From an uncultured Eubacteriales bacterium (GTDB lineage Bacteria; Bacillota; Clostridia; Peptostreptococcales; Anaerovoracaceae), in contig CACWYF010000085.1 of the NCBI GenBank assembly GCA_902765035.1, positions 1 through 5,959 of the forward strand: 5,959 bases of DNA. Direction: 5' to 3'. A program made the position numbers and the translations under genes. Positions within the stretch are counted from its first letter, which is position 1, and each line of letters starts with the position of its first letter. This document shows, one piece after another, positions 1-5,959 of this stretch. The notes beneath the pieces are model-generated. The model searched no databases, had not been told where the DNA came from, and worked only from the letters and a program-made list of their open reading frames with translations.

Positions 1-205
1 TTCTGGACAGGTCGTCTCTGCGGACAAAGACGTATTTCATGCTGAGCAGATAATTGACAATGACCGAGATGGAAAAACCGATCACACCTGAGATCAGATA
101 AGGGATCCCTATGAAATTGCATATCGTATACAGCCCTGTATCGATCACAAAGCACAGGGCGCCGACGACGCCGAATTTTAAAAACTGTTGAATGATTGCG
201 CCCAA
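1..205 (-). CDS. GtrA-family membrane protein, 5' part only (3' end outside window)
   Basis: Translating the minus strand from 205 gives 68 residues with no stop before the window edge. They include QFLKFGVVGALCFVIDTGLY (residues 6-25) and NYLLSMKYVFVRRD (51-64), the pattern of the GtrA family (PF04138): small four-helix membrane proteins often linked to transport of lipid-linked sugars in cell-wall or O-antigen glycosylation. Two hydrophobic segments are visible, about residues 11-33 and 35-54; the other two helices would lie beyond the window. The start is chosen as TTG at 203-205, because an in-frame TAA lies two codons upstream (212-214) and no ATG occurs in between. Purine-rich AGGAGAGG and AAGAGG stretches precede it. 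Which glycan or lipid it serves cannot be told. The family call is fairly secure, the start less so. Confidence 0.82.
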   Translation of the reverse strand, partial: MGAIIQQFLKFGVVGALCFVIDTGLYTICNFIGIPYLISGVIGFSISVIVNYLLSMKYVFVRRDDLSR

Positions 206-226
206 ATCCTCTTATCCTCTCCTGTT

Positions 227-335
227 TTCTGTCTCCCGGTTCCGTAACCGTTCAGGATTATTCCTGCTGCCGTTTCCGCGGCCGCTCAGGATCATTCTGT
301 CTCCCGGTTCCGCGGCCGATCCGGTTTTTCTGTCT
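227..335. repeat. 34-bp imperfect tandem repeat, about 3.25 copies
   Basis: Three units begin at 227, 261 and 295, each starting TTCTGTCTCCCGGTTCCG or a close variant, and a fourth fragment TTCTGTCT starts at 328. The first 18 bases of units 1 and 3 are identical, while unit 2 differs at several positions. Each unit carries GC-rich inverted parts such as CGGTTCCGTAACCG. The array fills the gap between the nitroreductase stop and the GtrA start. It contains no clear gene, and no U-tract follows the hairpins in the minus direction. Confidence 0.8.
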
Positions 336-339
336 TTAA

Positions 340-882
340 TCAGTATTTATTGATATGTACCTTGCTGAAAGGAAGTTCCTCCATACTCCGGGCAGGAATC
401 TGTTCATCCGGCATACCCAGGGAGAGGATCGCTTCGAGGCGGCACTCTGCGGGGAACTGCAGGAAGTTGCGAATAAAGTCCTCTGTGCTCTCTCCGTCGA
501 TCGCGTCTCTGCCCCTGCCCTGGATCCAGCAGCTTCCCACGCCGAGGGCAGACGCCATCAGGTGCATGTTGGCCATGACAACGCTGCAGTCCTCGATCCA
601 GGTATCCGACAGTTCTTCATTCCCCACCACAATGATGGCGGCATCCGCGCCTGCCAGCATACGGGAGGATCCCTTCAGGCGGCATCCGGACAAATTGATC
701 AGCATATTTTTGTCACGGACAACGATCAGATCCCAGGGCCTTATGGATCTGCTGGAAGCAGAGGAAAGGCCCGCCATGATGATCTGGTTGAGTTTCTCCA
801 TCGGCACCGGTTCGCCGGTGTAGCTGCGGATGCTGCGTCTGTTTAAAAATACATCCATCATTTCCTGATTGTTTTCATTCAT
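340..882 (-). CDS. Nitroreductase-family FMN-dependent oxidoreductase
   Basis: This is a 180-residue protein of the nitroreductase fold, whose members usually form FMN-binding dimers that use NAD(P)H to reduce nitroaromatics, quinones, flavins or other substrates. The FMN-phosphate motif RRSIRSYTGEPVP is at residues 15-27. SRSIRPW (44-50) stands where the family has its S-x-x-N/R-x-Q/R-PW motif. The central segment WIEDCSVVMANMHLMASALG (95-114) leads to GVGSCWIQ, and SLGMPDE (154-160) is the usual C-terminal flavin-side loop. Length is normal for the small subgroup, and the protein is probably cytosolic. The start at 882 is preceded by AGGAGG 13 nt upstream, longer than ideal. Met8 or Met9 (861 or 858) are possible starts, but their upstream signal is no better. 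No substrate can be assigned. The gene is apparently monocistronic or co-transcribed with the downstream GtrA gene (135-bp gap). Confidence 0.9.
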   Translation of the reverse strand: MNENNQEMMDVFLNRRSIRSYTGEPVPMEKLNQIIMAGLSSASSRSIRPWDLIVVRDKNMLINLSGCRLKGSSRMLAGADAAIIVVGNEELSDTWIEDCSVVMANMHLMASALGVGSCWIQGRGRDAIDGESTEDFIRNFLQFPAECRLEAILSLGMPDEQIPARSMEELPFSKVHINKY

Positions 883-912
883 ACCTTCAGGTCAACCTCC
901 TGTCTTTTCAGC

Positions 913-942
913 TTTAATCTGTTCCGGTTTAATCTGTTCCGG
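913..942. repeat. Exact 15-bp tandem duplication in the nitroreductase leader
   Basis: TTTAATCTGTTCCGG occurs twice head to tail, at 913-927 and 928-942, with no mismatch. It lies 31 bp upstream of the nitroreductase start codon, inside the probable untranslated leader. It looks like a recent slippage or duplication event. No function is evident. Confidence 0.9.
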
Positions 943-1053
943 CTGCAGTCCACTTCTTTTTATGCGCCTTATTCTTGTCTGTGTGGATTTTTTACAGCAT
1001 TACTTTTAGCGATACCTTTTAAAACTTATACCACTCTTTTTGCGTTTACATCA

Positions 1054-1082
1054 TTTATAACATTTCTTTCTGCACAGCGCAA
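1054..1082 (-). promoter_or_regulatory. Candidate promoter for the nitroreductase gene
   Basis: On the minus strand, TTGCGC (1077-1082) and TATAAA (1054-1059) are separated by 17 bp. The -10 matches five of six consensus bases but the -35 only three. A second possible -10, TGGTATAAG, lies about 30 bp further downstream. The rest of the 259-bp gap between folT and the nitroreductase is AT-rich and holds no gene that I can see. A short TTCGG/CCGAA hairpin just after the folT stop lacks a U-tract and is not a convincing terminator, so read-through from folT is possible. Confidence 0.35.
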
Positions 1083-1141
1083 ATCTGGTACAGGTTTTCA
1101 CGCAGGAAATGGCGCTTCGGGTGATCCGAAATGTCATGCTG

Positions 1142-1747
1142 TCATGCATAGCGGAACCTGCGGATCGGTTCCATAATGGCCGCCAGCATCAGGGTCTGGA
1201 CAGGGATCATCACCAGCTCCTTCACAAGCCTTGCGGAAAGGACCGCGATAAAGCCGTTTCCATATAACATGGACAGCCAGATACTGTTGAGCAGGATGCC
1301 GCAGATCACCGTATAGACGATCTGGGCGGCAAGGATCCGCTGCAGTGTCGGTTTTCTCCCGTGAAGCATTAATCCGAAGATAATGCCGGACACCATGGAA
1401 GTGATCGTGAAGCCGGGGAAAAACGGGCCGGTCGGTTTGAGAAAGTATCCTCCCAGATCAGAGAGGGCGCCCACTGCTCCCCCGATAACAGGTCCGAACA
1501 GATATCCAGCGATCGCGACAGGAAGCGAAGCAAACCGGATCTCGATGATGTCGGTCAGCGGAATCTTGAAAAAGCCAAGGACAATGGCCGCTGCTGTCAG
1601 GAGTCCCGCATTTGTCAAAACATGAATATCACGAAACGGGGCTGTCAGATCACCCTGGCCGCGGTTTTCCTTTTTTCTCTCTCCGGTATTCTTTGTATTC
1701 TTTTTTTCTTCTTCTGCCGTATTCCTGTTGGAACTGTCTTTGTACAT
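1142..1747 (-). CDS. folT: ECF transporter S component, folate-type (FolT)
   Basis: The product is a 201-residue integral membrane protein of the energy-coupling-factor S-component family, the substrate-binding subunit that works with shared EcfA/A' ATPases and EcfT. Hydrophobic segments lie at about 45-62, 72-103, 112-128, 136-163 and 172-192, fitting the six-helix S fold. Typical stretches are FASLPVAIAGYLFGPVIGG (72-90), GALSDLGGYFLKPTGPFFPG (93-112) and SGIIFGLML (120-128), as in FolT-like proteins. Folate specificity rests mainly on the THF riboswitch directly upstream. No ECF ATPase or EcfT gene is in view, consistent with a shared energising module. Residues 1-42 are a charged, low-complexity extension rich in E, K, N and R, unusual for an S component. 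The start at 1747 is chosen because GGAGG lies 9 nt upstream and because upstream in-frame codons (as far as 1843) fall inside the riboswitch. Other vitamin specificities are possible but less likely. Confidence 0.87.
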   Translation of the reverse strand: MYKDSSNRNTAEEEKKNTKNTGERKKENRGQGDLTAPFRDIHVLTNAGLLTAAAIVLGFFKIPLTDIIEIRFASLPVAIAGYLFGPVIGGAVGALSDLGGYFLKPTGPFFPGFTITSMVSGIIFGLMLHGRKPTLQRILAAQIVYTVICGILLNSIWLSMLYGNGFIAVLSARLVKELVMIPVQTLMLAAIMEPIRRFRYA

Positions 1748-1798
1748 AAAAAAGCACCTCCTCTGCAGTATTCTCTCCATTACTACATCGGAGGCGCT
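1748..1798 (-). terminator. Riboswitch expression platform: terminator that also sequesters the folT SD
   Basis: The RNA forms an 18-bp hairpin: AGCGCCUCC pairs with GGAGGUGCU (one G-U pair), then two tandem G-A mismatches, then UGUAGUA pairs with UACUGCA around a 10-nt loop. Six U follow (1748-1753), and the folT AUG begins immediately after. The 3' arm contains the GGAGG Shine-Dalgarno sequence, so the same hairpin could stop transcription and block translation. It is mutually exclusive with a 9-bp pairing between UGCUACGUC (1810-1818, the 3' side of aptamer stem P1) and GAUGUAGUA (1781-1789). Ligand-stabilised P1 should therefore favour the terminator, giving an OFF switch. Confidence 0.85.
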
Positions 1799-1811
1799 CT
1801 GACGCTTTAGA

Positions 1812-1934
1812 CGTAGCAGCGGGAATCGGCCGCGGAACCGCAAGGATCAGTGTCATTACAATGGCACTCCTTTTCGTCCTGGTGACAACTCCCTGTTCAC
1901 CGGGCACTTAACGCTCCGCAGTCTACTCTGCACG
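1812..1934 (-). ncRNA. Tetrahydrofolate (THF) riboswitch aptamer
   Basis: The leader of folT matches the THF riboswitch class, including its conserved GAGUAGA and GCGUUAAGUG segments. The pairings I can draw are these. P1 is CGU-GCAG (1928-1934) with CUGC-U-ACG (1812-1819), with one bulged U. P2 is CUGCGGA (1915-1921) with UCCGCGG (1830-1836). P3 is GGUGA (1897-1901) with UCACC (1881-1885). The class-defining pseudoknot is GGGAGU (1888-1893) in the P3 loop with AUUCCC (1821-1826) in J2/1. An extended peripheral stem, AAGGA (1868-1872) with UCCUU (1842-1846), carries an inner GUG/CAC helix. Known members sense reduced folates and repress folate transport or synthesis genes, which fits the folT gene downstream. 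Confidence 0.93.
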
Positions 1935-1947
1935 AAATCATTTTTTG

Positions 1948-1956
1948 TTTATAACA
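1948..1956 (-). promoter_or_regulatory. Extended -10 promoter for the THF riboswitch-folT transcript
   Basis: TGTTATAAA on the minus strand fits the extended -10 form (TG-N-TATAAT, one mismatch). Transcription would begin near 1941, about 7 nt before the first base of the aptamer, which supports the placement. No recognisable -35 is present; a perfect palindrome (1963-1979) covers that position. Confidence 0.5.
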
Positions 1957-1962
1957 AAACTT

Positions 1963-1979
1963 ATTCCGGATTCCGGAAT
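1963..1979 (-). terminator. 17-bp perfect palindrome, candidate guaB terminator or operator
   Basis: ATTCCGGA and TCCGGAAT flank a single central base. In RNA read from guaB, ATTCCGG and CCGGAAT form a 7-bp stem with a 3-nt loop, starting 19 nt after the stop codon and followed by the interrupted U-tract UUUUGUU. This is a short but reasonable terminator. Its location over the -35 region of the folT promoter also permits a role as a protein-binding site. The two uses cannot be told apart here. Confidence 0.45.
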
Positions 1980-2006
1980 GTCTTACTTCTCAATGTCTTA
2001 CTTCTC
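1977..2006. repeat. Exact 15-bp tandem duplication spanning the guaB stop codon
   Basis: AATGTCTTACTTCTC is present twice in tandem, at 1977-1991 and 1992-2006. On the coding strand each copy includes GAG AAG TAA, so the last two codons and the stop of guaB are repeated in frame directly after the real stop. The duplication is five codons long and leaves a second in-frame stop 15 nt downstream. Confidence 0.92.
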
Positions 2007-3503
2007 AGTGCGGCTGCTCTCTCTCTGGATGACGTCATGTGCGCCGCCTTCTACGATACTTACAGCAGAAACGAGTGTCAGTTTTGCATTCTTGTGCAGC
2101 TCAGGGATCGAAAGAACTCCGCAGTTGCACATTGTCGACTTGACCTTCATGAGTGACAGCTCAACGTTGTCATGGAGCGGTCCTGCATAAGGTACATATG
2201 AGTCAACGCCTTCCTCGAACTTGAGCTTGGCATCTCCGCCGAGGTCGTATCTCTGCCAGTTGCGGGCTCTTGCGGAACCTTCACCCCAGTACTCCTTGAC
2301 ATAGCTGCCGTTGAGCATGAGTCTTCTTGATGGCGACTCTTCGAAGCGGGCAAAATATCTTCCGAGCATGATGAAGTCTGCGCCCATTGCGAGTGCGAGC
2401 GTCATGTGGTAGTCATAAACGATTCCGCCGTCAGAGCAGATAGGAATATAAACGCCTGTCTTCTTGAAGTACTCATCTCTTGCCTGTGCGACCTCGAGTA
2501 CTGCAGAAGCCTGTCCTCTTCCGATACCCTTCTGCTCTCTTGTGATGCAGATGGAGCCGCCGCCGATACCTACCTTGATGAAGTCTGCACCGCAGTCAGC
2601 AAGGAAGTTGAATCCGTCAGCGTCTACAACGTTTCCTGCTCCGACCTTTACGGAATCACCGTATGTGTCTCTGATCCACTTGAGTGTGATTGCCTGCCAT
2701 TCCGAATAGCCCTCGGATGAGTCGATAGTCATTACATCGACTCCCGCCTCGAGAAGTGCAGGAACTCTTTCCTTGAAGTCTCTTGTATTGATTCCGGCGC
2801 CTACTACGTATCTCTTGTCAGCGTCGAGGAGTTCATTCGGATGCTCCTTGTGGGAATCATAGTCCTTACGGAATACAAAGGCTGTCAGTCTCTGGTTGTC
2901 ATCAACGATCGGCAGCTGGTTGAGCTTGTTGTCCCAGATGATATCATTGGCCTCTGAAAGTGTGATGCCGTCCTTGCCGTAGATCAGCTTGTCGAAAGGT
3001 GTCATGAACTCATTTACAGGTGTCGCAAGGTCCATTCTCGAGAGTCTGTAGTCACGGCTTGTCACGATACCGAGGAGCTTTCCGTCGGAAGTCCCGTCCT
3101 CAGTGATAGCAATAGTGGAGTGTCCCTTCTCAGCCTTCAGATCAAGTACGTCCTGAAGAGTTGCATCAGGCTTCAGATTGGAATCGCTCGGTACGAATCC
3201 TGCCTTATAGCTCTTGGCCTTTCTGACCATTGCAGCCTGGCTCTCGATGGACTGTGAGCCGAATATGAATGCGATACCGCCTTCCTTAGCGAGTGCTACA
3301 GCCATCCCGTCATCGGATACAGCCTGCATTACAGCAGATGTCAGCGGGATGTTCATATACAGTGAAGCTTCCTCGCCCTTTCTGTATTTGACAATCGGAG
3401 TCCTGAGAGAAACATTTTCAGGTCTTGCCTCAGCGCTGGAATACCCTGGGATGAGAAGATATTCGTTGAAAGTTCTTGATGGTTCCTTGAGAACTGTTGC
3501 CAT
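1998..3503 (-). CDS. guaB: Inosine-5'-monophosphate dehydrogenase, Tritrichomonas-like type
   Basis: This 501-residue cytosolic enzyme oxidises IMP to XMP with NAD+, the first committed step to GMP. The catalytic loop is [20 protein letters not shown] (312-331), with nucleophile Cys319 and the monovalent-cation-binding GGGSIC turn. Asp261 (in TIDSSEG) lies in the NAD site, and the mobile flap carries Arg418-Tyr419 ([10 protein letters not shown]). [15 protein letters not shown] is at 377-391. Tandem CBS domains lie at about 105-220 (ending LGIVTSRDY and [18 protein letters not shown]). Recalled from memory, the T. foetus enzyme has the same residue numbers for all these sites and near-identical blocks such as NTRDF (239-243) and the C-terminal [11 protein letters not shown]. 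Lys310 and Glu431 match its mycophenolate-insensitive pattern. The start at 3503 has GAGGTG 4 nt upstream. The gene stands alone, with its own promoter and a possible weak terminator. Confidence 0.97.
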   Translation of the reverse strand: MATVLKEPSRTFNEYLLIPGYSSAEARPENVSLRTPIVKYRKGEEASLYMNIPLTSAVMQAVSDDGMAVALAKEGGIAFIFGSQSIESQAAMVRKAKSYKAGFVPSDSNLKPDATLQDVLDLKAEKGHSTIAITEDGTSDGKLLGIVTSRDYRLSRMDLATPVNEFMTPFDKLIYGKDGITLSEANDIIWDNKLNQLPIVDDNQRLTAFVFRKDYDSHKEHPNELLDADKRYVVGAGINTRDFKERVPALLEAGVDVMTIDSSEGYSEWQAITLKWIRDTYGDSVKVGAGNVVDADGFNFLADCGADFIKVGIGGGSICITREQKGIGRGQASAVLEVAQARDEYFKKTGVYIPICSDGGIVYDYHMTLALAMGADFIMLGRYFARFEESPSRRLMLNGSYVKEYWGEGSARARNWQRYDLGGDAKLKFEEGVDSYVPYAGPLHDNVELSLMKVKSTMCNCGVLSIPELHKNAKLTLVSAVSIVEGGAHDVIQRESSRTEK

Positions 3504-3559
3504 TTTGCACCTCTTTCTGTGATCTTAGGGGTAGAAACATTAAGTGGTAGTTGGTGTAA

Positions 3560-3593
3560 GTGCTTTCTCATGGTTATCTGACCAGAAAAGCAC
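3560..3593 (-). promoter_or_regulatory. Hairpin in the guaB 5' leader
   Basis: GTGCTTT and AAAGCAC form a 7-bp stem, and an inner TGGT/ACCA helix closes a CAGATA loop, with a small internal loop between them. It lies directly next to the downstream operator-like repeat, roughly 57 nt before the guaB start codon. No U-tract follows, so it is not a terminator. I recognise no known riboswitch class (purine, PRPP, ppGpp or other) in this leader. Confidence 0.5.
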
Positions 3594-3620
3594 GCATTTT
3601 AGAGAGTTAGTCTTCTCTAA
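3594..3620 (-). repeat. Operator-like repeat, copy B (guaB leader)
   Basis: On the minus strand this reads TTAG-AGAAGA-CTAACT followed by CTCT and AAAATGC. It shares the TTAG-N6-CTAACT core and the pyrimidine/A-rich tail with a second copy at 3679-3706. TTAGAGA and TCTCTAA also form a 7-bp inverted repeat, so it could act as an RNA hairpin as well as a DNA site. Relative to the predicted start of transcription it lies at about +24 to +50. Confidence 0.6.
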
Positions 3621-3649
3621 TTATTTCTGATTTTCATTGATTTTTACCC

Positions 3650-3678
3650 ACTATATCACTAATAAAATGCAAAATAAA
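3650..3678 (-). promoter_or_regulatory. guaB promoter with extended -10
   Basis: TGATATAGT (3650-3658) fits an extended -10, TG-N-TATAAT with one mismatch. A weak -35, TTTATT (3673-3678), lies 17 bp upstream. Transcription would begin near 3643, giving a leader of about 140 nt. A copy of the TTAG-N6-CTAACT repeat abuts the -35 on the upstream side. Confidence 0.6.
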
Positions 3679-3706
3679 GCATTTTTGAGAAGTTAGATTT
3701 GACTAA
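3679..3706 (-). repeat. Operator-like repeat, copy A (just upstream of guaB -35)
   Basis: On the minus strand this reads TTAG-TCAAAT-CTAACT followed by TCTC and AAAAATGC. TTAG and CTAA form a short dyad. It begins 85 bp from copy B, close to eight helical turns, so two bound proteins would face the same side of the DNA with the promoter between them. The regulator is unknown. Confidence 0.6.
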
Positions 3707-3827
3707 TATTTTCTGCATCCATTCGTTCTCTGTGAAGGAGTGACTGTCAGTGGTCCTCGTTTATTACGAATAACTGCAGATATTGTAGTCCCTTCCAGTT
3801 GCAGCAGCCCGCACCACTTTCGATACC
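3707..3827. other. Intergenic spacer, nothing recognised
   Basis: This is the stretch between the groEL terminator and the upstream guaB repeat. I see no open frame with a ribosome binding site, no RNA family and no strong promoter. The imperfect palindrome GTTTATTACGAATAAC at about 3759-3774 is the only local symmetry. Confidence 0.6.
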
Positions 3828-3855
3828 AAAAAAGAGGCGCTCAGATGAGCGCCTC
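3828..3855 (-). terminator. Intrinsic terminator of groESL
   Basis: GAGGCGCTCA and TGAGCGCCTC pair perfectly over 10 bp, leaving a minimal loop (more likely 9 bp with an ATCT tetraloop). Six U follow directly. It lies 52 nt after the groEL stop and is the clearest terminator in the window. Confidence 0.96.
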
Positions 3856-3907
3856 AGCTATTGTTCGAGCAGATTATTCGCCAACGGCGTTATGATTTAA
3901 GAAATGC

Positions 3908-5530
<1,623 letters not shown>

Positions 5531-5565
5531 TTAAATCCTCCTTAGTGAGTCATTTTTGACGATTC

Positions 5566-5847
5566 TTATTTCTCGATCGTTGCGAGAATGTCCTTCTGGT
5601 TGATGATGGTGTATTCAACACCGTGATACTTCAGCTCGCTGCCGCCGTATCTGCTGAATACTACGATGTCACCGACCTTGAGCTCCATCGGCTCATCCTT
5701 TGTTCCAGGGCCTACTGCGAGAACTTCAGCCTGCTGCGGCTTTTCCTTAGCGCTGCCGGAGAGGAGCAGTCCTGCTTCGGTCTTCTCTTCAGCTTCCATC
5801 TTCTTTATAACAACTCTTGCTCCGAGTGGCTTGATTCCGATACTCAT
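5566..5847 (-). CDS. groES: Co-chaperonin GroES (10 kDa, Hsp10)
   Basis: This 93-residue protein is the heptameric lid that caps the GroEL cavity. The N-terminal strand IKPLGARVVIKK is at 5-16. The GroEL-binding mobile loop is EKTEAGLLLSGSAKEKPQ (21-38), with Leu-Leu-Leu where many bacteria have I/V-V-L. The barrel follows: EVLAVGPG (41-48), LKVGDIVVFSRYGG (56-69) and the C-terminal IINQKDILATIEK (81-93). Length is normal. The start at 5847 has AGGAGG 7 nt upstream, and the CIRCE operator ends 28 nt before it. It is the first gene of a two-gene heat-shock operon. Confidence 0.98.
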   Translation of the reverse strand: MSIGIKPLGARVVIKKMEAEEKTEAGLLLSGSAKEKPQQAEVLAVGPGTKDEPMELKVGDIVVFSRYGGSELKYHGVEYTIINQKDILATIEK

Positions 5848-5875
5848 TGTTTTGCCTCCTAGTTCTTGTTATTTG

Positions 5876-5902
5876 TTAGCACTCTTGACGTTCGAGTGCC
5901 AA
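5876..5902 (-). promoter_or_regulatory. CIRCE operator (HrcA binding site) of groESL
   Basis: On the plus strand TTAGCACTC and GAGTGCCAA flank exactly 9 bases. The CIRCE consensus is TTAGCACTC-N9-GAGTGCTAA, so only one base differs. It falls at about +6 to +32 of the predicted transcript, the usual position for HrcA repression. The HrcA gene is not in the window. Confidence 0.96.
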
Positions 5903-5913
5903 TCACCTCTACT

Positions 5914-5942
5914 ATTCTACTCATGGCTATCACCCATGTCAA
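5914..5942 (-). promoter_or_regulatory. Sigma-A-type promoter of groESL
   Basis: On the minus strand a perfect TTGACA (5937-5942) is followed by a 17-bp spacer and TAGAAT (5914-5919), one base from consensus. Transcription should begin near 5907, just ahead of the CIRCE operator. This fits a strong vegetative promoter held down by HrcA rather than an alternative sigma factor. Confidence 0.92.
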
Positions 5943-5959
5943 CAGTTAATTATGAAGAA

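Noticed and set aside
212..295. A 27-codon minus-strand frame starting ATG at 293-295, with GGGAG upstream, ending just before the GtrA start
   Set aside because: It lies almost wholly inside the 34-bp repeats, has an arginine/glycine-rich composition dictated by the repeats and matches no family I know. Coupling to GtrA is conceivable but unsupported.
227..335. CRISPR array
   Set aside because: The units are contiguous imperfect tandem repeats with no unique spacers, and no cas genes are present.
350..846. Plus-strand open frames opposite the nitroreductase
   Set aside because: They are antisense shadows of a recognised gene, without ribosome binding sites or family motifs.
1081..1141. Terminator after folT
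   Set aside because: The TTCGG/CCGAA hairpin has only five or six pairs and is followed by GCGCC, not a U-tract.
3353..3571. Possible leader peptide starting MRKHLHQLP upstream of guaB
   Set aside because: It has no Shine-Dalgarno sequence, begins inside the leader hairpin and runs far into guaB out of frame. Two His codons are not enough for an attenuator claim.
3504..3643. Purine, PRPP or guanidine riboswitch in the guaB leader
   Set aside because: None of the conserved core sequences of these classes can be found in either strand.

Overview
The window reads as ordinary chromosome from a low-to-moderate GC Gram-positive anaerobe, most likely a member of the Clostridia (Lachnospiraceae-like). 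The signs are strong AGGAGG-type ribosome binding sites, a CIRCE/HrcA-controlled groESL operon, a tetrahydrofolate (THF) riboswitch ahead of an ECF-type folate transporter gene, and sigma-A-like promoters. All six genes lie on the minus strand, so transcription runs from high to low coordinates. I see no mobile element, CRISPR array, tRNA or rRNA. The taxonomic placement is an inference from gene content and signals.

Right side (about 3828-5959): a complete groES-groEL operon. A near-consensus promoter (TTGACA, 17-bp spacer, TAGAAT) is followed by a CIRCE operator, groES, a 41-nt gap, groEL, and a textbook terminator with a perfect 10-bp stem and six U. Middle (about 1963-3706): guaB, an IMP dehydrogenase with CBS domains that resembles the Tritrichomonas foetus enzyme far more than the usual bacterial form. 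Its promoter region holds two copies of a TTAG-N6-CTAACT element 85 bp apart, one just upstream of the -35 position and one in the leader.

Left-centre (about 1142-1956): a folate ECF transporter S component (folT) behind a THF riboswitch. The aptamer pairings, the pseudoknot, a 9-bp antiterminator and a terminator that also buries the Shine-Dalgarno sequence can all be drawn from the sequence. The folT start is therefore placed at 1747, inside no part of the aptamer. Left edge: a nitroreductase-family flavoprotein (340-882) and the 5' part of a GtrA-family membrane protein (1-205) that runs off the window, separated by a 34-bp tandem repeat.

The genes do not form one pathway: chaperonin, guanine nucleotide synthesis, folate uptake, a flavin oxidoreductase and a membrane protein are separately controlled units. 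Folate and purine metabolism are linked biochemically (purine ring synthesis consumes formyl-THF), which may make the guaB-folT neighbourhood meaningful, but this is only an inference. I found no clearly undescribed system. The best leads are the guaB operator-like repeats and the fine structure of the folT switch. Exact 15-bp tandem duplications at two gene boundaries are a minor oddity.
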